Positions 1-8,677 of a stretch of 64,000 bases of DNA are shown one piece after another. The position numbers and the translations under genes were made by a program. The stretch comes from an uncultured Ardenticatenia bacterium (GTDB lineage Bacteria; Chloroflexota; Anaerolineae; 4572-78; NAK82). Position 1 is the first letter of the stretch. The number at the start of each line of letters is the position of its first letter. Where the stretch lies: positions 62,001 through 126,000 of the forward strand of contig CAKZLO010000003.1 of the NCBI GenBank assembly GCA_937127125.1. The letters run 5' to 3'. The notes below the pieces were generated by a model. It was not told where the DNA came from. It worked only from the letters and a program-made list of their open reading frames with translations, and ran no database searches.

Positions 1-453
1 GGTCTGATTTTGGCCCAGGCGATTGGGCGTTGGGGAAATTTCGTCAACCAGGAACTGTATGGCCCTCCAACCAGTCTTCCTTGGGGTATCCCCATTGACG
101 CGCAGCACCGTTTGCCGATGTATGCTGATCTGAGCCGCTTTCCGGTGGAGACGACTCGCTTCCATCCGGTGTTCCTGTATGAATCGCTTTGGAACTTGGG
201 TAGCTGCCTCATCCTGCTCTTCATAGCACGCCGTTTGCAACCGCGGCTGCGCAATGGGGATATATTTGCTTTGTACCTAATCCTCTACGGACTGGGACGC
301 ATATGGGTCGAGTCCCTGCGGCCCGATGCCTGGTTGATAGGCAATATCCCCGTTGCACAGATTGTGTCCGCGTGCTTGATCGTTTTGGGCGCAGGCATAA
401 TCGTGTTGCGCCCACGTACAATTATCGAGACGCCACCTGAGCCCAGTACGTAG
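1..453 (+). CDS. lgt: Prolipoprotein diacylglyceryl transferase, C-terminal part (5' end outside window)
   Basis: AQAIGRWGNFVNQELYG motif and C-terminal TM segments; ORF open at left edge. Confidence 0.9.
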   Translation, partial: GLILAQAIGRWGNFVNQELYGPPTSLPWGIPIDAQHRLPMYADLSRFPVETTRFHPVFLYESLWNLGSCLILLFIARRLQPRLRNGDIFALYLILYGLGRIWVESLRPDAWLIGNIPVAQIVSACLIVLGAGIIVLRPRTIIETPPEPST

Positions 454-484
454 TGTCTCCCTGCTGCGGCTAGCTCGAAGTTCC

Positions 485-1549
485 CTATAGGTCCCGAGTG
501 GCTATCCAATAGCTCAGGTTGGCCGGCGTGGACGGGCTGAGTCCTAGCGCCAGTGCTTTATAGTAAGCCAAGAAGTGGACAGGTGGCATGTAGAGAATCT
601 CACGCGCGAAATCGGGCAGACCTGACCCGACCTCAAACACCCAGTCAGCCATGGAACGTATTGTTCCGTCGGCGCGCTCACATAATACAAACACCCTTCC
701 TCCCAGCTCCTTCATCTCGGCTATGAATTCAAGCTCAACGGAACGTGTGCGATCCGTGGTGAACACCGTGATCAGCGTTTGGGCATCAACGCCAGACTTG
801 GGACCGTGGCGGTAATCCAGAATCGGGTAGGAGTCAGACGGCAGCAACGTCATTTCTTTCATTTTTAGCTGAGCTTCACGGGCCAGACCTATATTGGCGG
901 CACTACCGACAAAAGCAAACTTGCTCAATGAGGGCATTTCGCCGAGCGCACGGCCAAGCTCAGAGCATCCCGCGATCACTTTACCCCCTAACGCTGGCAA
1001 CTGCCTAAGCTGGCTCAGATAGGGCTCATTTCCGGCAACAATGCCGGCTAGAACTTGGCCGGTGAGTATCATCGAGGTTAAGCTCTGCGTGGTTGTGACG
1101 CTGGTCTCCTTGGCTGCGGCGAGCACCACAGTTGCACTGCTGGCACGAGCCAAGGCGCTCTCCTGAGAGCATGTGATGCCCAGCGTAGGAATGCTACGCT
1201 GTATGGCCACATGACATGCCCGCACCGTCTCAGTGGTGGAGCCAGATCGGGAAAGCAGCACTACCGCATACCGTACGCCAGACACAAAGACTGTCTCGGG
1301 GAAGAACACGATCTCCGCCGCCGGGACAGCCCGCGCACGAACTCCAGTGACGTGCTGAAAAATTGGTGTAATTGCCATCGCTGCGTTCAAGCCGGACCCA
1401 CAGCCAGTGAAGACGACCTCTTCGCTGGAGGAGAGAATCTCGCGCAGAAGCGAGCCTTGCGCTTCCACCTGCTGGATGGTTGCCTGCCATGCATTGGGTT
1501 GGTTGATGATCTCTTGCAGCATGACTCTATCGTTATCGGAGGGGTTCAT
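485..1549 (-). CDS. SIS-domain sugar-phosphate isomerase/deaminase (GlmS C-terminal/AgaS-like)
   Basis: SRSGSTTETVRA and EAQLKMKEMTLLPSDSYPILDYRHGPKS motifs; start chosen at MNPSDNDRV, the longer ORF overlaps the upstream gene. Confidence 0.85.
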   Translation of the reverse strand: MNPSDNDRVMLQEIINQPNAWQATIQQVEAQGSLLREILSSSEEVVFTGCGSGLNAAMAITPIFQHVTGVRARAVPAAEIVFFPETVFVSGVRYAVVLLSRSGSTTETVRACHVAIQRSIPTLGITCSQESALARASSATVVLAAAKETSVTTTQSLTSMILTGQVLAGIVAGNEPYLSQLRQLPALGGKVIAGCSELGRALGEMPSLSKFAFVGSAANIGLAREAQLKMKEMTLLPSDSYPILDYRHGPKSGVDAQTLITVFTTDRTRSVELEFIAEMKELGGRVFVLCERADGTIRSMADWVFEVGSGLPDFAREILYMPPVHFLAYYKALALGLSPSTPANLSYWIATRDL

Positions 1550-1553
1550 CGAT

Positions 1554-2543
1554 TCAGTCTCCTTGAGCGTCTTGTTCCAGATGCAGATCTTTCGGTTCAG
1601 CGCCCCGCGACGCCAGAAAAGCTTCAACCTCTTCGAGCCGAGGCATACCCAAGTTGCCGGCACGCGCCACGGAAAGCGCGCCACAAGCGTTGGCAAACCT
1701 AGCGCAGTCCTCCAGATCTTGGCCGCCCAGCCAGGCGTATAGAAAGCCTGCGTTGAAGACATCGCCAGCGCTGGTGACATCCATTACCTGTACTTCGAAG
1801 GCTGGGCAATAGACGGTGCGTGTGCCTTGACGTACTATGCAACCGTAAGCACCTCGTTTGATCACTATAGTGTGCCCATATTTCGCCAGCCGGCTTAGCG
1901 CCTTTTCCGGCGCGTCGGCGCCGGTGATGCGCTGGGCCTCGACCTCGTTGGGCAGAAAGACGTCGACGTAATGAAGTACCTTTAGAATGTCTCGATCCCA
2001 ATTCATGAAGGGATCCCAGCCCGGATCGCACGAGGTGGTGAGTCCCTTCTGCTTGGCGGTCCGAAACAGATCTAGCATATCCGGGTGGAGCCCAGTTAGC
2101 AAAAAATAAGAGCCAACATGCAAATGATCAGCGCAGGCCAACAGCTGTTCGGTCACATCAGAGCGTCGCACAGCGCTTATAGACCCCAAATAGGTGGCAA
2201 ACCCGCGCTCGGTTCCGCATGATAAGACCACGGTGGCACCCGTGCGCAACACAGGATCCGTAACCAGGCCGGTCAGATCAACCCCTGCACGGGCCAGCTC
2301 GTCGGCGCAGAGGCGGCCATAGCTATCGCTCCCAACGCGCCCGACGAAAGTTACCAACAGCCCCAACTGGGCCAGAGCACGCGCGATGGTGCCTGTCTGG
2401 CCACCCACTGTAATGACTAAGTCCTGTGCCAACGTGTCTTGTTCAGTGCGTGGTAGATGGGGCAAACCGGTGAAAACAATATCGATGTTGATATCGCCGA
2501 CAGCCAGCACCCGGCCAACCGGGGCGCGGCTTATACCTGACAT
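1554..2543 (-). CDS. PfkB-family carbohydrate kinase
   Basis: VLAVGDINIDIVFTGLP N-terminus and DVTSAGDVFNAGFLYAW C-terminal signature. Confidence 0.9.
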   Translation of the reverse strand: MSGISRAPVGRVLAVGDINIDIVFTGLPHLPRTEQDTLAQDLVITVGGQTGTIARALAQLGLLVTFVGRVGSDSYGRLCADELARAGVDLTGLVTDPVLRTGATVVLSCGTERGFATYLGSISAVRRSDVTEQLLACADHLHVGSYFLLTGLHPDMLDLFRTAKQKGLTTSCDPGWDPFMNWDRDILKVLHYVDVFLPNEVEAQRITGADAPEKALSRLAKYGHTIVIKRGAYGCIVRQGTRTVYCPAFEVQVMDVTSAGDVFNAGFLYAWLGGQDLEDCARFANACGALSVARAGNLGMPRLEEVEAFLASRGAEPKDLHLEQDAQGD

Positions 2544-3478
2544 ACCGTGCCGTCTTCTAATCCTACGAGCAAGTGCGCACCAGGGGTTAGGCCGAAGGGT
2601 GCTACCACGCACGTCAACCCAGCCTGGAAATGCATGCCTTCACGCCAGTGCGACCAAGAGACACCCCCATCGCGCGATATCCACAAGGCCTCGGGTTCCA
2701 TAACTAGAACTGATGGAGGCAATGACGGTGTCCGTGCCACGATAATAGCGTTAACTGGGCCATTGACCTCGAGTGTGCCCACTTCCTGCCATCGAATACC
2801 TCCATCCAATGACCTGAACAGACCGTGCGATTCGGTGCCAGCCCACACAGTAGCATCACGGGCAAAGTCGGGCGACACTGCCAAGCATAATACTGGCGCG
2901 CATTCCATTGGAAAGCCTGTCTCACGCCAAGCTCGGCCGCCATTGGTGCTGTAGAAAACGCCGCTCTCAGTGCCAGCGAAGGCCGTTTCGTCCTGCGTGT
3001 ACTCGGGAGACAAGACCAATGCGAGCACATTCAAGTCCATTAACCCGAAACTTCGCGGTACCCACCTATCGCCTCCGTTCTCAGTAACGTATATGCCATC
3101 TTCGAACGTAGCGGCTAATACCACACTATCCTCACGGTACCCTGGCGATATCGCCAAAGCTGTCACAGGTGTTTGAGGCGGCGGCAGTAAAGTCGCTTGC
3201 CAGGTCGTACCACCATCGCAGGATCGCATAATGGCGCCTGGGATGCCACAAAAGATAGTGTGGTCAGTCACAAACAGTGGTGACACAGCTACTGCGGTGG
3301 TTGCGAGTGGAACTTCGAGCTGCAAGGTTTCAAAGCAGAATTGCCAACTGTGACCGCCATCACTCGATCGGTAGAGCCCGCTAGCGCGCGCGGCAAAGCA
3401 GGTACTATCCCAGGCAAAGTTGGGCGAAACCGCCAAATCGTAGACGATGTCGTGATCTGCAGAGATTACGGGTTTCAT
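2531..3478 (-). CDS. BNR/Asp-box beta-propeller protein (sialidase/Ycf48-like repeats)
   Basis: Repeated S.DGG..W motifs (YRSSDGGHSW, MRSCDGGTTW, YSTNGGRAW, FRSLDGGIRW, ISRDGGVSW). Confidence 0.8.
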   Translation of the reverse strand: MKPVISADHDIVYDLAVSPNFAWDSTCFAARASGLYRSSDGGHSWQFCFETLQLEVPLATTAVAVSPLFVTDHTIFCGIPGAIMRSCDGGTTWQATLLPPPQTPVTALAISPGYREDSVVLAATFEDGIYVTENGGDRWVPRSFGLMDLNVLALVLSPEYTQDETAFAGTESGVFYSTNGGRAWRETGFPMECAPVLCLAVSPDFARDATVWAGTESHGLFRSLDGGIRWQEVGTLEVNGPVNAIIVARTPSLPPSVLVMEPEALWISRDGGVSWSHWREGMHFQAGLTCVVAPFGLTPGAHLLVGLEDGTVCQV

Positions 3479-5121
3479 CACGGTTTGGTTGCTTCGACGG
3501 GCTTCTCGTGATGCACTAGCACATCAATCGTCAATGCCATAGCAGCTGTATTGATTGCATTAGTTACCGCAGCCCTCTGTATTTCTGCTACATCTAGAAT
3601 GCCCGCAGTTACCATATTCACTACGCGACCACTGAGCACATCAAAACCCATGCCCTGGCTGGCTGACTGCAACTCGGCTAATACCTCACCAGGGTCATAG
3701 CCAGCATTCTCTGCAATTGTGCGTACTGGAGCTTCGACGGCACAACGGAGGATGCGATAGGCAGCTCGCTCGTCGGGATCGGTACTCACCTTCCACAGCT
3801 GGTGCAGCCGCGGACGGCAGGCCAGTAGAGCTGCGCCGCCTCCTGGAACGACACCGCTACGAATGGCAGCACGTAGGGTGTTAGCAGTCTCTTCGGCTAG
3901 AGATTTGCGCGTCTCAATCTCGATCTCGGTGGGACCACCAACGCGCAATATTGCAACACCGCCGATCAGCTGGCCGATGCGTGTGCGCAGACGCTGGAGG
4001 AGTTGCATGTCCTGACATTGTGACAGGGCCTGTCGTAGCGTGGCGACGTGCGCGCGCAGGCGGCGCGGATCGCCTCCACCACCTACAATGCCGAAACGGA
4101 AACGGTCGACCCAGACACGCCGTGCATGCCCCAGGTCTGCAGCTGCTACTTCAGCCAATGTGTCGCCAACAGCTTGCAGGAAAGGGCGACCGCCAGTGAG
4201 CACTGCTAGATCTTCCATTGCTGCAATCTCGTCGATGCGCTCCGGACCGGGTGTCCTTACAGCAATGGCTTGCAAACGTTCTGGCACCCGACTATTTGCT
4301 ATAAGCATACCAACAGCGCGCGGCGAGATGTGACTAGCAATCACCAACAACGAACGTCGCCCAAGCCGAACGGTTGTTTCCAAGACTGGCAACAACTGGT
4401 CAGGCTCTTCGATCCTAAGGTCGCTAACCAGGATTGCCACATCCTCCAGCTGCGTTTTGAGGCGGGCCTTGTCAGTGTACATCTCGCGCGAGAAGAGCTC
4501 GCTCTTCCATGCCATGCCTTCTATATAGTCGCGCTGCAGCTCGCGGCTGCGCATTGGTCTAATCTCTAGCTGTCCATACTCACCAATGATGTCGAAGATC
4601 TCACCCAAAACGCGCGCCAATGGTGGGTCGCCACAGACTGACTGAGCCAGAGCAGCTAGCTGGGACTTACTATTTAGCCTCAGGACCTGCCTATCAATTT
4701 CATCGAGAATGACTTGCCGCCCTGCTTCCAAGTAATGACATAGACGCATAGCATTGCCACCTGCAGCAAGGTAGGTGGCACCATGGCTGCAAATCTCCGC
4801 CAAAAGTACTGCCGCAGTGGCAACACCGTCACCATAGGCTTCGTGTAAATTCCAGAGCATTTGACGGGCCAACATAGCACCCATATCTGCGTCACGATCA
4901 GGCAGCTGGATGATGCGTCGTGCAATAATACCGCCCTTGGTCAGCATTTCAGGTGGCTTGTTGGTCACCAGCTGGTGAAAGGCCACTTGCCGCGGCAACG
5001 GACCTAAGGTGGGTCGAATTGCATCTACCAATAGTTGAATGCCACGTTGAAGTCCACATCGAGAAGCAGGTTGAAACACCACTCGGCGGGTAGATCGTCC
5101 ACCCATAGGATAACCTTCCAT
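3478..5121 (-). CDS. Divergent GroEL/Hsp60-family chaperonin-like protein
   Basis: YGDGVATAAVLLAEI (cf. GDGTTTATVLA) and SGVVPGGGAALL...AVEAPVRTIAENAG; length 547 aa; start could also be 5106. Confidence 0.8.
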   Translation of the reverse strand: MEGYPMGGRSTRRVVFQPASRCGLQRGIQLLVDAIRPTLGPLPRQVAFHQLVTNKPPEMLTKGGIIARRIIQLPDRDADMGAMLARQMLWNLHEAYGDGVATAAVLLAEICSHGATYLAAGGNAMRLCHYLEAGRQVILDEIDRQVLRLNSKSQLAALAQSVCGDPPLARVLGEIFDIIGEYGQLEIRPMRSRELQRDYIEGMAWKSELFSREMYTDKARLKTQLEDVAILVSDLRIEEPDQLLPVLETTVRLGRRSLLVIASHISPRAVGMLIANSRVPERLQAIAVRTPGPERIDEIAAMEDLAVLTGGRPFLQAVGDTLAEVAAADLGHARRVWVDRFRFGIVGGGGDPRRLRAHVATLRQALSQCQDMQLLQRLRTRIGQLIGGVAILRVGGPTEIEIETRKSLAEETANTLRAAIRSGVVPGGGAALLACRPRLHQLWKVSTDPDERAAYRILRCAVEAPVRTIAENAGYDPGEVLAELQSASQGMGFDVLSGRVVNMVTAGILDVAEIQRAAVTNAINTAAMALTIDVLVHHEKPVEATKP

Positions 5122-5147
5122 TGATGCTCACCAGCGGCAAGTCCAGA

Positions 5148-5182
5148 ATGACTCGCGGCGAGTCATAAGCCCGCCGCGGGTC
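5148..5182 (-). promoter_or_regulatory. Intercistronic inverted repeats with two alternative pairings
   Basis: atgactcg-cgg-cgagtcat (5148-5166) versus gactcgcggcg (5150-5160) with cgccgcgggtc (5172-5182). Confidence 0.45.
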
Positions 5183-5233
5183 AAGGGTTATCTTCCGCGC
5201 TACAACAAATGAATGCGTAGCACGTTCCAACTG

Positions 5234-6706
5234 TCAACCTTTATTCTTAGGGTTGTTGGGACTTGTGTCCATAACTATCTGCTGTAACCTGGCGATGCGG
5301 TCGAGTGTCTCCTTGGGCGACTGACCACCAATATAGCACAGGTTAACCTCGCGTTGCTGGATGTCCAGCAGCTCCTTGTACTCAGGCCAAATCCAAAAGT
5401 CGCGTGCCAACGGGGTCGACGTCCACATGACCTGCTTGGCGTGGAACATGGGTGTGTCAATCGAGAACTGGTAGTCTTTCAGGTCCACCCGAGCACTGGC
5501 ATATCCAGCCGCCGGGTTATCAACTAGGGCCTTCTCTGTTTCATAGGACTTCAACCACTGTATGTATGCCCACGCGTCAGCCTTGCGTTGGGAATTGGCA
5601 TTTATCCCGATGCCCTGGCAGGCAAACACGGGCACACGTCGTACTTCGCCAGTCTTGGGATCCTTGTAGCCGGGTAAGACAGCGAAGTCCCACTTGCCAA
5701 CGGTTTTTGAAGTGGCTGGATCCTCAGTGAAGGCAGCAAAACTGACGTAGGTGTACCACATTGCCGCCAAGTCCTGCGTAACCGCATTGATCAGCTCGAT
5801 GATAAACCAGTTGGCCGAGCCCGGGTCGACGACCTTGTACTCGAGGTTGTACTTAACGAACTCCGTGAGTGCCTCTACAGCAACGTCAGAGTTTATGATG
5901 CCCTCAATCTGCCACGTGTCGTAGTCCCAAATGTCGGCACCATAGGAAAAGTGGAAAGGAAGCCAGGCCATTGAGATCCCATCAGCCAAGCGCGTGTTGT
6001 ACCACGCAATACCGTAACGGTTGCCTTTCGTCAGCTTGATGCAAGCGTCTCTGAACTCATCCCATGTATCGGGCGGTTTGGCCTTGCCGTTAGCGTCGAC
6101 AATCCCAGCCTCCTCGAATAGGTCGACGCGGTAACTGAGCATGTTGGTGCCTAGTGTCCAGGCCACACCATAGATAGGGAGGTCCTGGTACTCGGCGACG
6201 TCGCCGCGCAATGCCTTCTTGTCGTTGACCGGGAAGCGTCCAAGGTAGTCGCGATGGCCGGGTATGAAGTCCTCAAATTTGATCTTGGCATTGGGCGATC
6301 GGAAATAGTCGGTGGTATCCAGGTTCTCCATGGCACCGCTTAGGACCATAGCACCCAGCCACTGGCTGTCATACTCCCAAATGTCGAACTCAGGGCTTTT
6401 GCTAGCAGCCAGCTCTCGCATCTTCGACTCGGCGAATTCATAAGGAGGACCTTCGAGCACAGCCGTGATGCCCGTCTCCGGCGTGAAGATCTCGTTAGCC
6501 ATCTGTTGCTCGACCGGTGTCTGCGGCCAGGGCAGACTCAGGATGCGCACTATTCTCTCACCTTGACCCTCTGGTGCTAGAGGCGCATCTTCAAGCGGCG
6601 CAGCAAAGCCGCTCACGGGCAGCAGTGTGGTCACTGCCAAGCCACCCCCCGCTGCCGCAACACCCTTCAAGAACTGTCGTCGGCTTAACACTCGGTTCTC
6701 AGACAT
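5234..6706 (-). CDS. ABC transporter extracellular (carbohydrate-type) substrate-binding protein with Tat-like signal
   Basis: SRRQFLKGVAAAGGGLAVTTLLP signal; family-1 SBP-like sequence; start MSENRV (ORF extends into IS end). Confidence 0.88.
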   Translation of the reverse strand: MSENRVLSRRQFLKGVAAAGGGLAVTTLLPVSGFAAPLEDAPLAPEGQGERIVRILSLPWPQTPVEQQMANEIFTPETGITAVLEGPPYEFAESKMRELAASKSPEFDIWEYDSQWLGAMVLSGAMENLDTTDYFRSPNAKIKFEDFIPGHRDYLGRFPVNDKKALRGDVAEYQDLPIYGVAWTLGTNMLSYRVDLFEEAGIVDANGKAKPPDTWDEFRDACIKLTKGNRYGIAWYNTRLADGISMAWLPFHFSYGADIWDYDTWQIEGIINSDVAVEALTEFVKYNLEYKVVDPGSANWFIIELINAVTQDLAAMWYTYVSFAAFTEDPATSKTVGKWDFAVLPGYKDPKTGEVRRVPVFACQGIGINANSQRKADAWAYIQWLKSYETEKALVDNPAAGYASARVDLKDYQFSIDTPMFHAKQVMWTSTPLARDFWIWPEYKELLDIQQREVNLCYIGGQSPKETLDRIARLQQIVMDTSPNNPKNKG

Positions 6707-6791
6707 TTGGACCCCTGTAATTGGCCCCAAAAACTGGACCACGTGCTAAGGTGGATCACATGATGTATGATCTGGCACGTGGAGGGAGAGA

Positions 6792-7082
6792 ATGGCCAAG
6801 AACCGCCGGCGGTTCAGCGCCGAGTTCAAGTTCAAAGTCGCACTGGAGGCAGCGAAAGGAACCAAGACGATCAACGAGTTGGCCAGCGAGTACGAGGTTC
6901 ATCCGAACCAGATCGGGCAGTGGAAGAAAGAGTTGCTGGAAGAGGGGGCCAGCTTGTTCGCCAGGCCCAGTGCTCAGCAACAGCGGCGGCAGGAGAGCCA
7001 GATTGCTGAGCTGTACGAGCAGATTGGGCGACTCAAGATGGAGCTGGAGTGGCTCAAAAAAAAAGCTGCCCGCTACGACTGA
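6792..7082 (+). CDS. IS3-family transposase OrfA (HTH)
   Basis: RRRFSAEFKFKVALEAAKGTKTINELASEYEVHPNQIGQWKKELLE; ends just after an A9 run. Confidence 0.92.
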   Translation: MAKNRRRFSAEFKFKVALEAAKGTKTINELASEYEVHPNQIGQWKKELLEEGASLFARPSAQQQRRQESQIAELYEQIGRLKMELEWLKKKAARYD

Positions 7083-7096
7083 GGGCAAGCGGGCGA

Positions 7097-7899
7097 TGAT
7101 CGACCGCGGCCTCGTCTCGGTCAGCATACGGCGCCAGTGTGAACTCGTCGGTCTGAGTCGCTCATCGCTGTACTACCAGCCGGCGGGTGAGTCGGAAGAG
7201 AACCTGCTGCTGATGCGGCTGATCGACCGGCAGTACACCCGGACCCCGTTCTACGGCTGGCCGCGGATGACGGCGTACCTACGGCGGGAAGGGTACGAAG
7301 TCAACCCGAAGCGGGTTCGGCGACTGATGACTTTGACGGGATTGCAGGCGATTTACCCGAAACGGAAGACCAGTGTGGCAACTCCAGGCCACAAGCAGTA
7401 CCCGTACTTGCTGCGTGGCCTCCGGATCGACCGGCCGTGTCAGGTCTGGAGCTCGGACATCACCTACGTGCCGCTGCGCGGTGGCTTCATGTACCTGGTG
7501 GCCATCATGGACTGGTTCAGCCGGTACGTCCTGGCCTGGCAGTTGTCCAACACCCTGGACGGCCTTTTCTGTAGGGTGGCGCTGCGGCAGGCGCTGGAGC
7601 GGGGTGTGCCGGCGATCTTCAACACCGACCAGGGGGCGCAGTTCACCGCCGAGGAGTTCACAAGCATCCTGGAAGGGGCCGGCGTCCGCATCAGCATGGA
7701 CGGTCGAGGGCGAGCCATGGACAACGTCTTTGTCGAGCGACTGTGGCGCACGGTGAAGTACGAGCACATCTACCTGATGGACTACGCCCAAGTCCCGGAG
7801 CTGGAAGCAGGGCTCCACGGCTACTTCCAGTTCTACAACCAGGAGCGCCCGCATCAGAGCCTGGGCTACCGGACGCCGGCGGAGGTGCACCATGCGTGA
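7097..7899 (+). CDS. IS3-family transposase OrfB (DDE integrase core)
   Basis: WSSDITYVPLRGGFMYLVAIMDWFSRYVLAW, FNTDQGAQFTAEEF and VFVERLWRTVKYEHIYL; possible fusion to OrfA through the A9 tract. Confidence 0.92.
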
Positions 7900-7909
7900 G
7901 CCGCTTGGG

Positions 7910-7964
7910 CTGTGGGCATGTGGAAAACTCTCCGCTGCGCTGCGAGTTTCCCACATGCCCACAG
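7910..7964. repeat. Long near-perfect hairpin at IS 3' side
   Basis: ctgtgggcatgtggaaaactc (7910-7930) and gagtttcccacatgcccacag (7944-7964), 20/21 complementary, 13-nt loop. Confidence 0.85.
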
Positions 7965-8317
7965 CCCCGACGACGGCGACTGGCTCCCGCAGGGGCTATG
8001 GGTTCGTTGGCAAATTTGACATGCTGCGGGATCGGAGGTATGATGTGGTCGGATGCACTGTTGATCGGGAGTGCATTCCCAAGTCGGAGGAGTGGGGATC
8101 CACCTTATTTTGGCCGATCCGTGGTCCAAAGAATGGGGCCAACCGCAGGCAAATATTATGTTATGCCTCACTGCATTTTTGTGTTCACCAAATTGTCGCA
8201 ACAGTTCACCAATGCGTACAGAGTCGCATACAGGTAGCGGATAGGGACCACGACAGTATCTATGGAAACCATGGATGGTTTGTCATTTCTAGGGTCACCA
8301 GCCCATAATGTAATAAT

Positions 8318-8346
8318 ATTATAACATGAAATACGATACTTGTCAA
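8318..8346 (-). promoter_or_regulatory. Consensus sigma70-type promoter, leftward
   Basis: Minus strand TTGACA (8346-8341), 17-bp spacer, TATAAT (8323-8318). Confidence 0.75.
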
Positions 8347-8677
8347 GGGGAATCAGGAGGGCAGCGCGCCACAAAGTCGCTCTGGCATGGGGTTCAGCCT
8401 CCTGCATACTATCCAGATACTGTACCGTGAGCCAAGGCAACAAGAATCAGCGGAGGCAATCACTAGGCAGGATTGACTTATAGGCATGCTTAGAAAGCAA
8501 GTCACACACGTGTGATTGGTCTTGGTCTGCGCCCCTGCGATATGGGGGCTGCCTCGCCTTGCGGCCACATCTCAAGAGGGACTGCCTCCGGACCCAAGCT
8601 CTATGAGCAGCACAGGACGTCTTTTTCCCCTTTCCTCTCGGCTGTGGTATACTACATCCGCAACAAGGTTCCCTACT

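Larger units (their letters stand above)
6721..8142 (+). mobile_element. IS3-family insertion sequence
   Basis: orfA/orfB transposase plus terminal inverted repeats ttggccccaaaaactggaccacg (6721-6743) and cgtggtccaaagaatggggccaa (8120-8142), 18/23 match with perfect outer 9 bp on both sides. Confidence 0.88.

Noticed and set aside
7279-7962. 227-aa minus-strand ORF antisense to the transposase
   Set aside because: Shadow ORF in GC-rich transposase sequence with no recognisable motifs.
6700-8160. Target-site duplication flanking the IS3 element
   Set aside because: Left flank (ctgtaa) and right flank (ccgcag) share no 3-5 bp duplication for either plausible end placement, so no TSD is claimed.
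8168-8568. Minus-strand ORFs 91 aa and 71 aa between the IS and rpe-like gene
   Set aside because: No family motifs. They overlap the predicted promoter and leader region.
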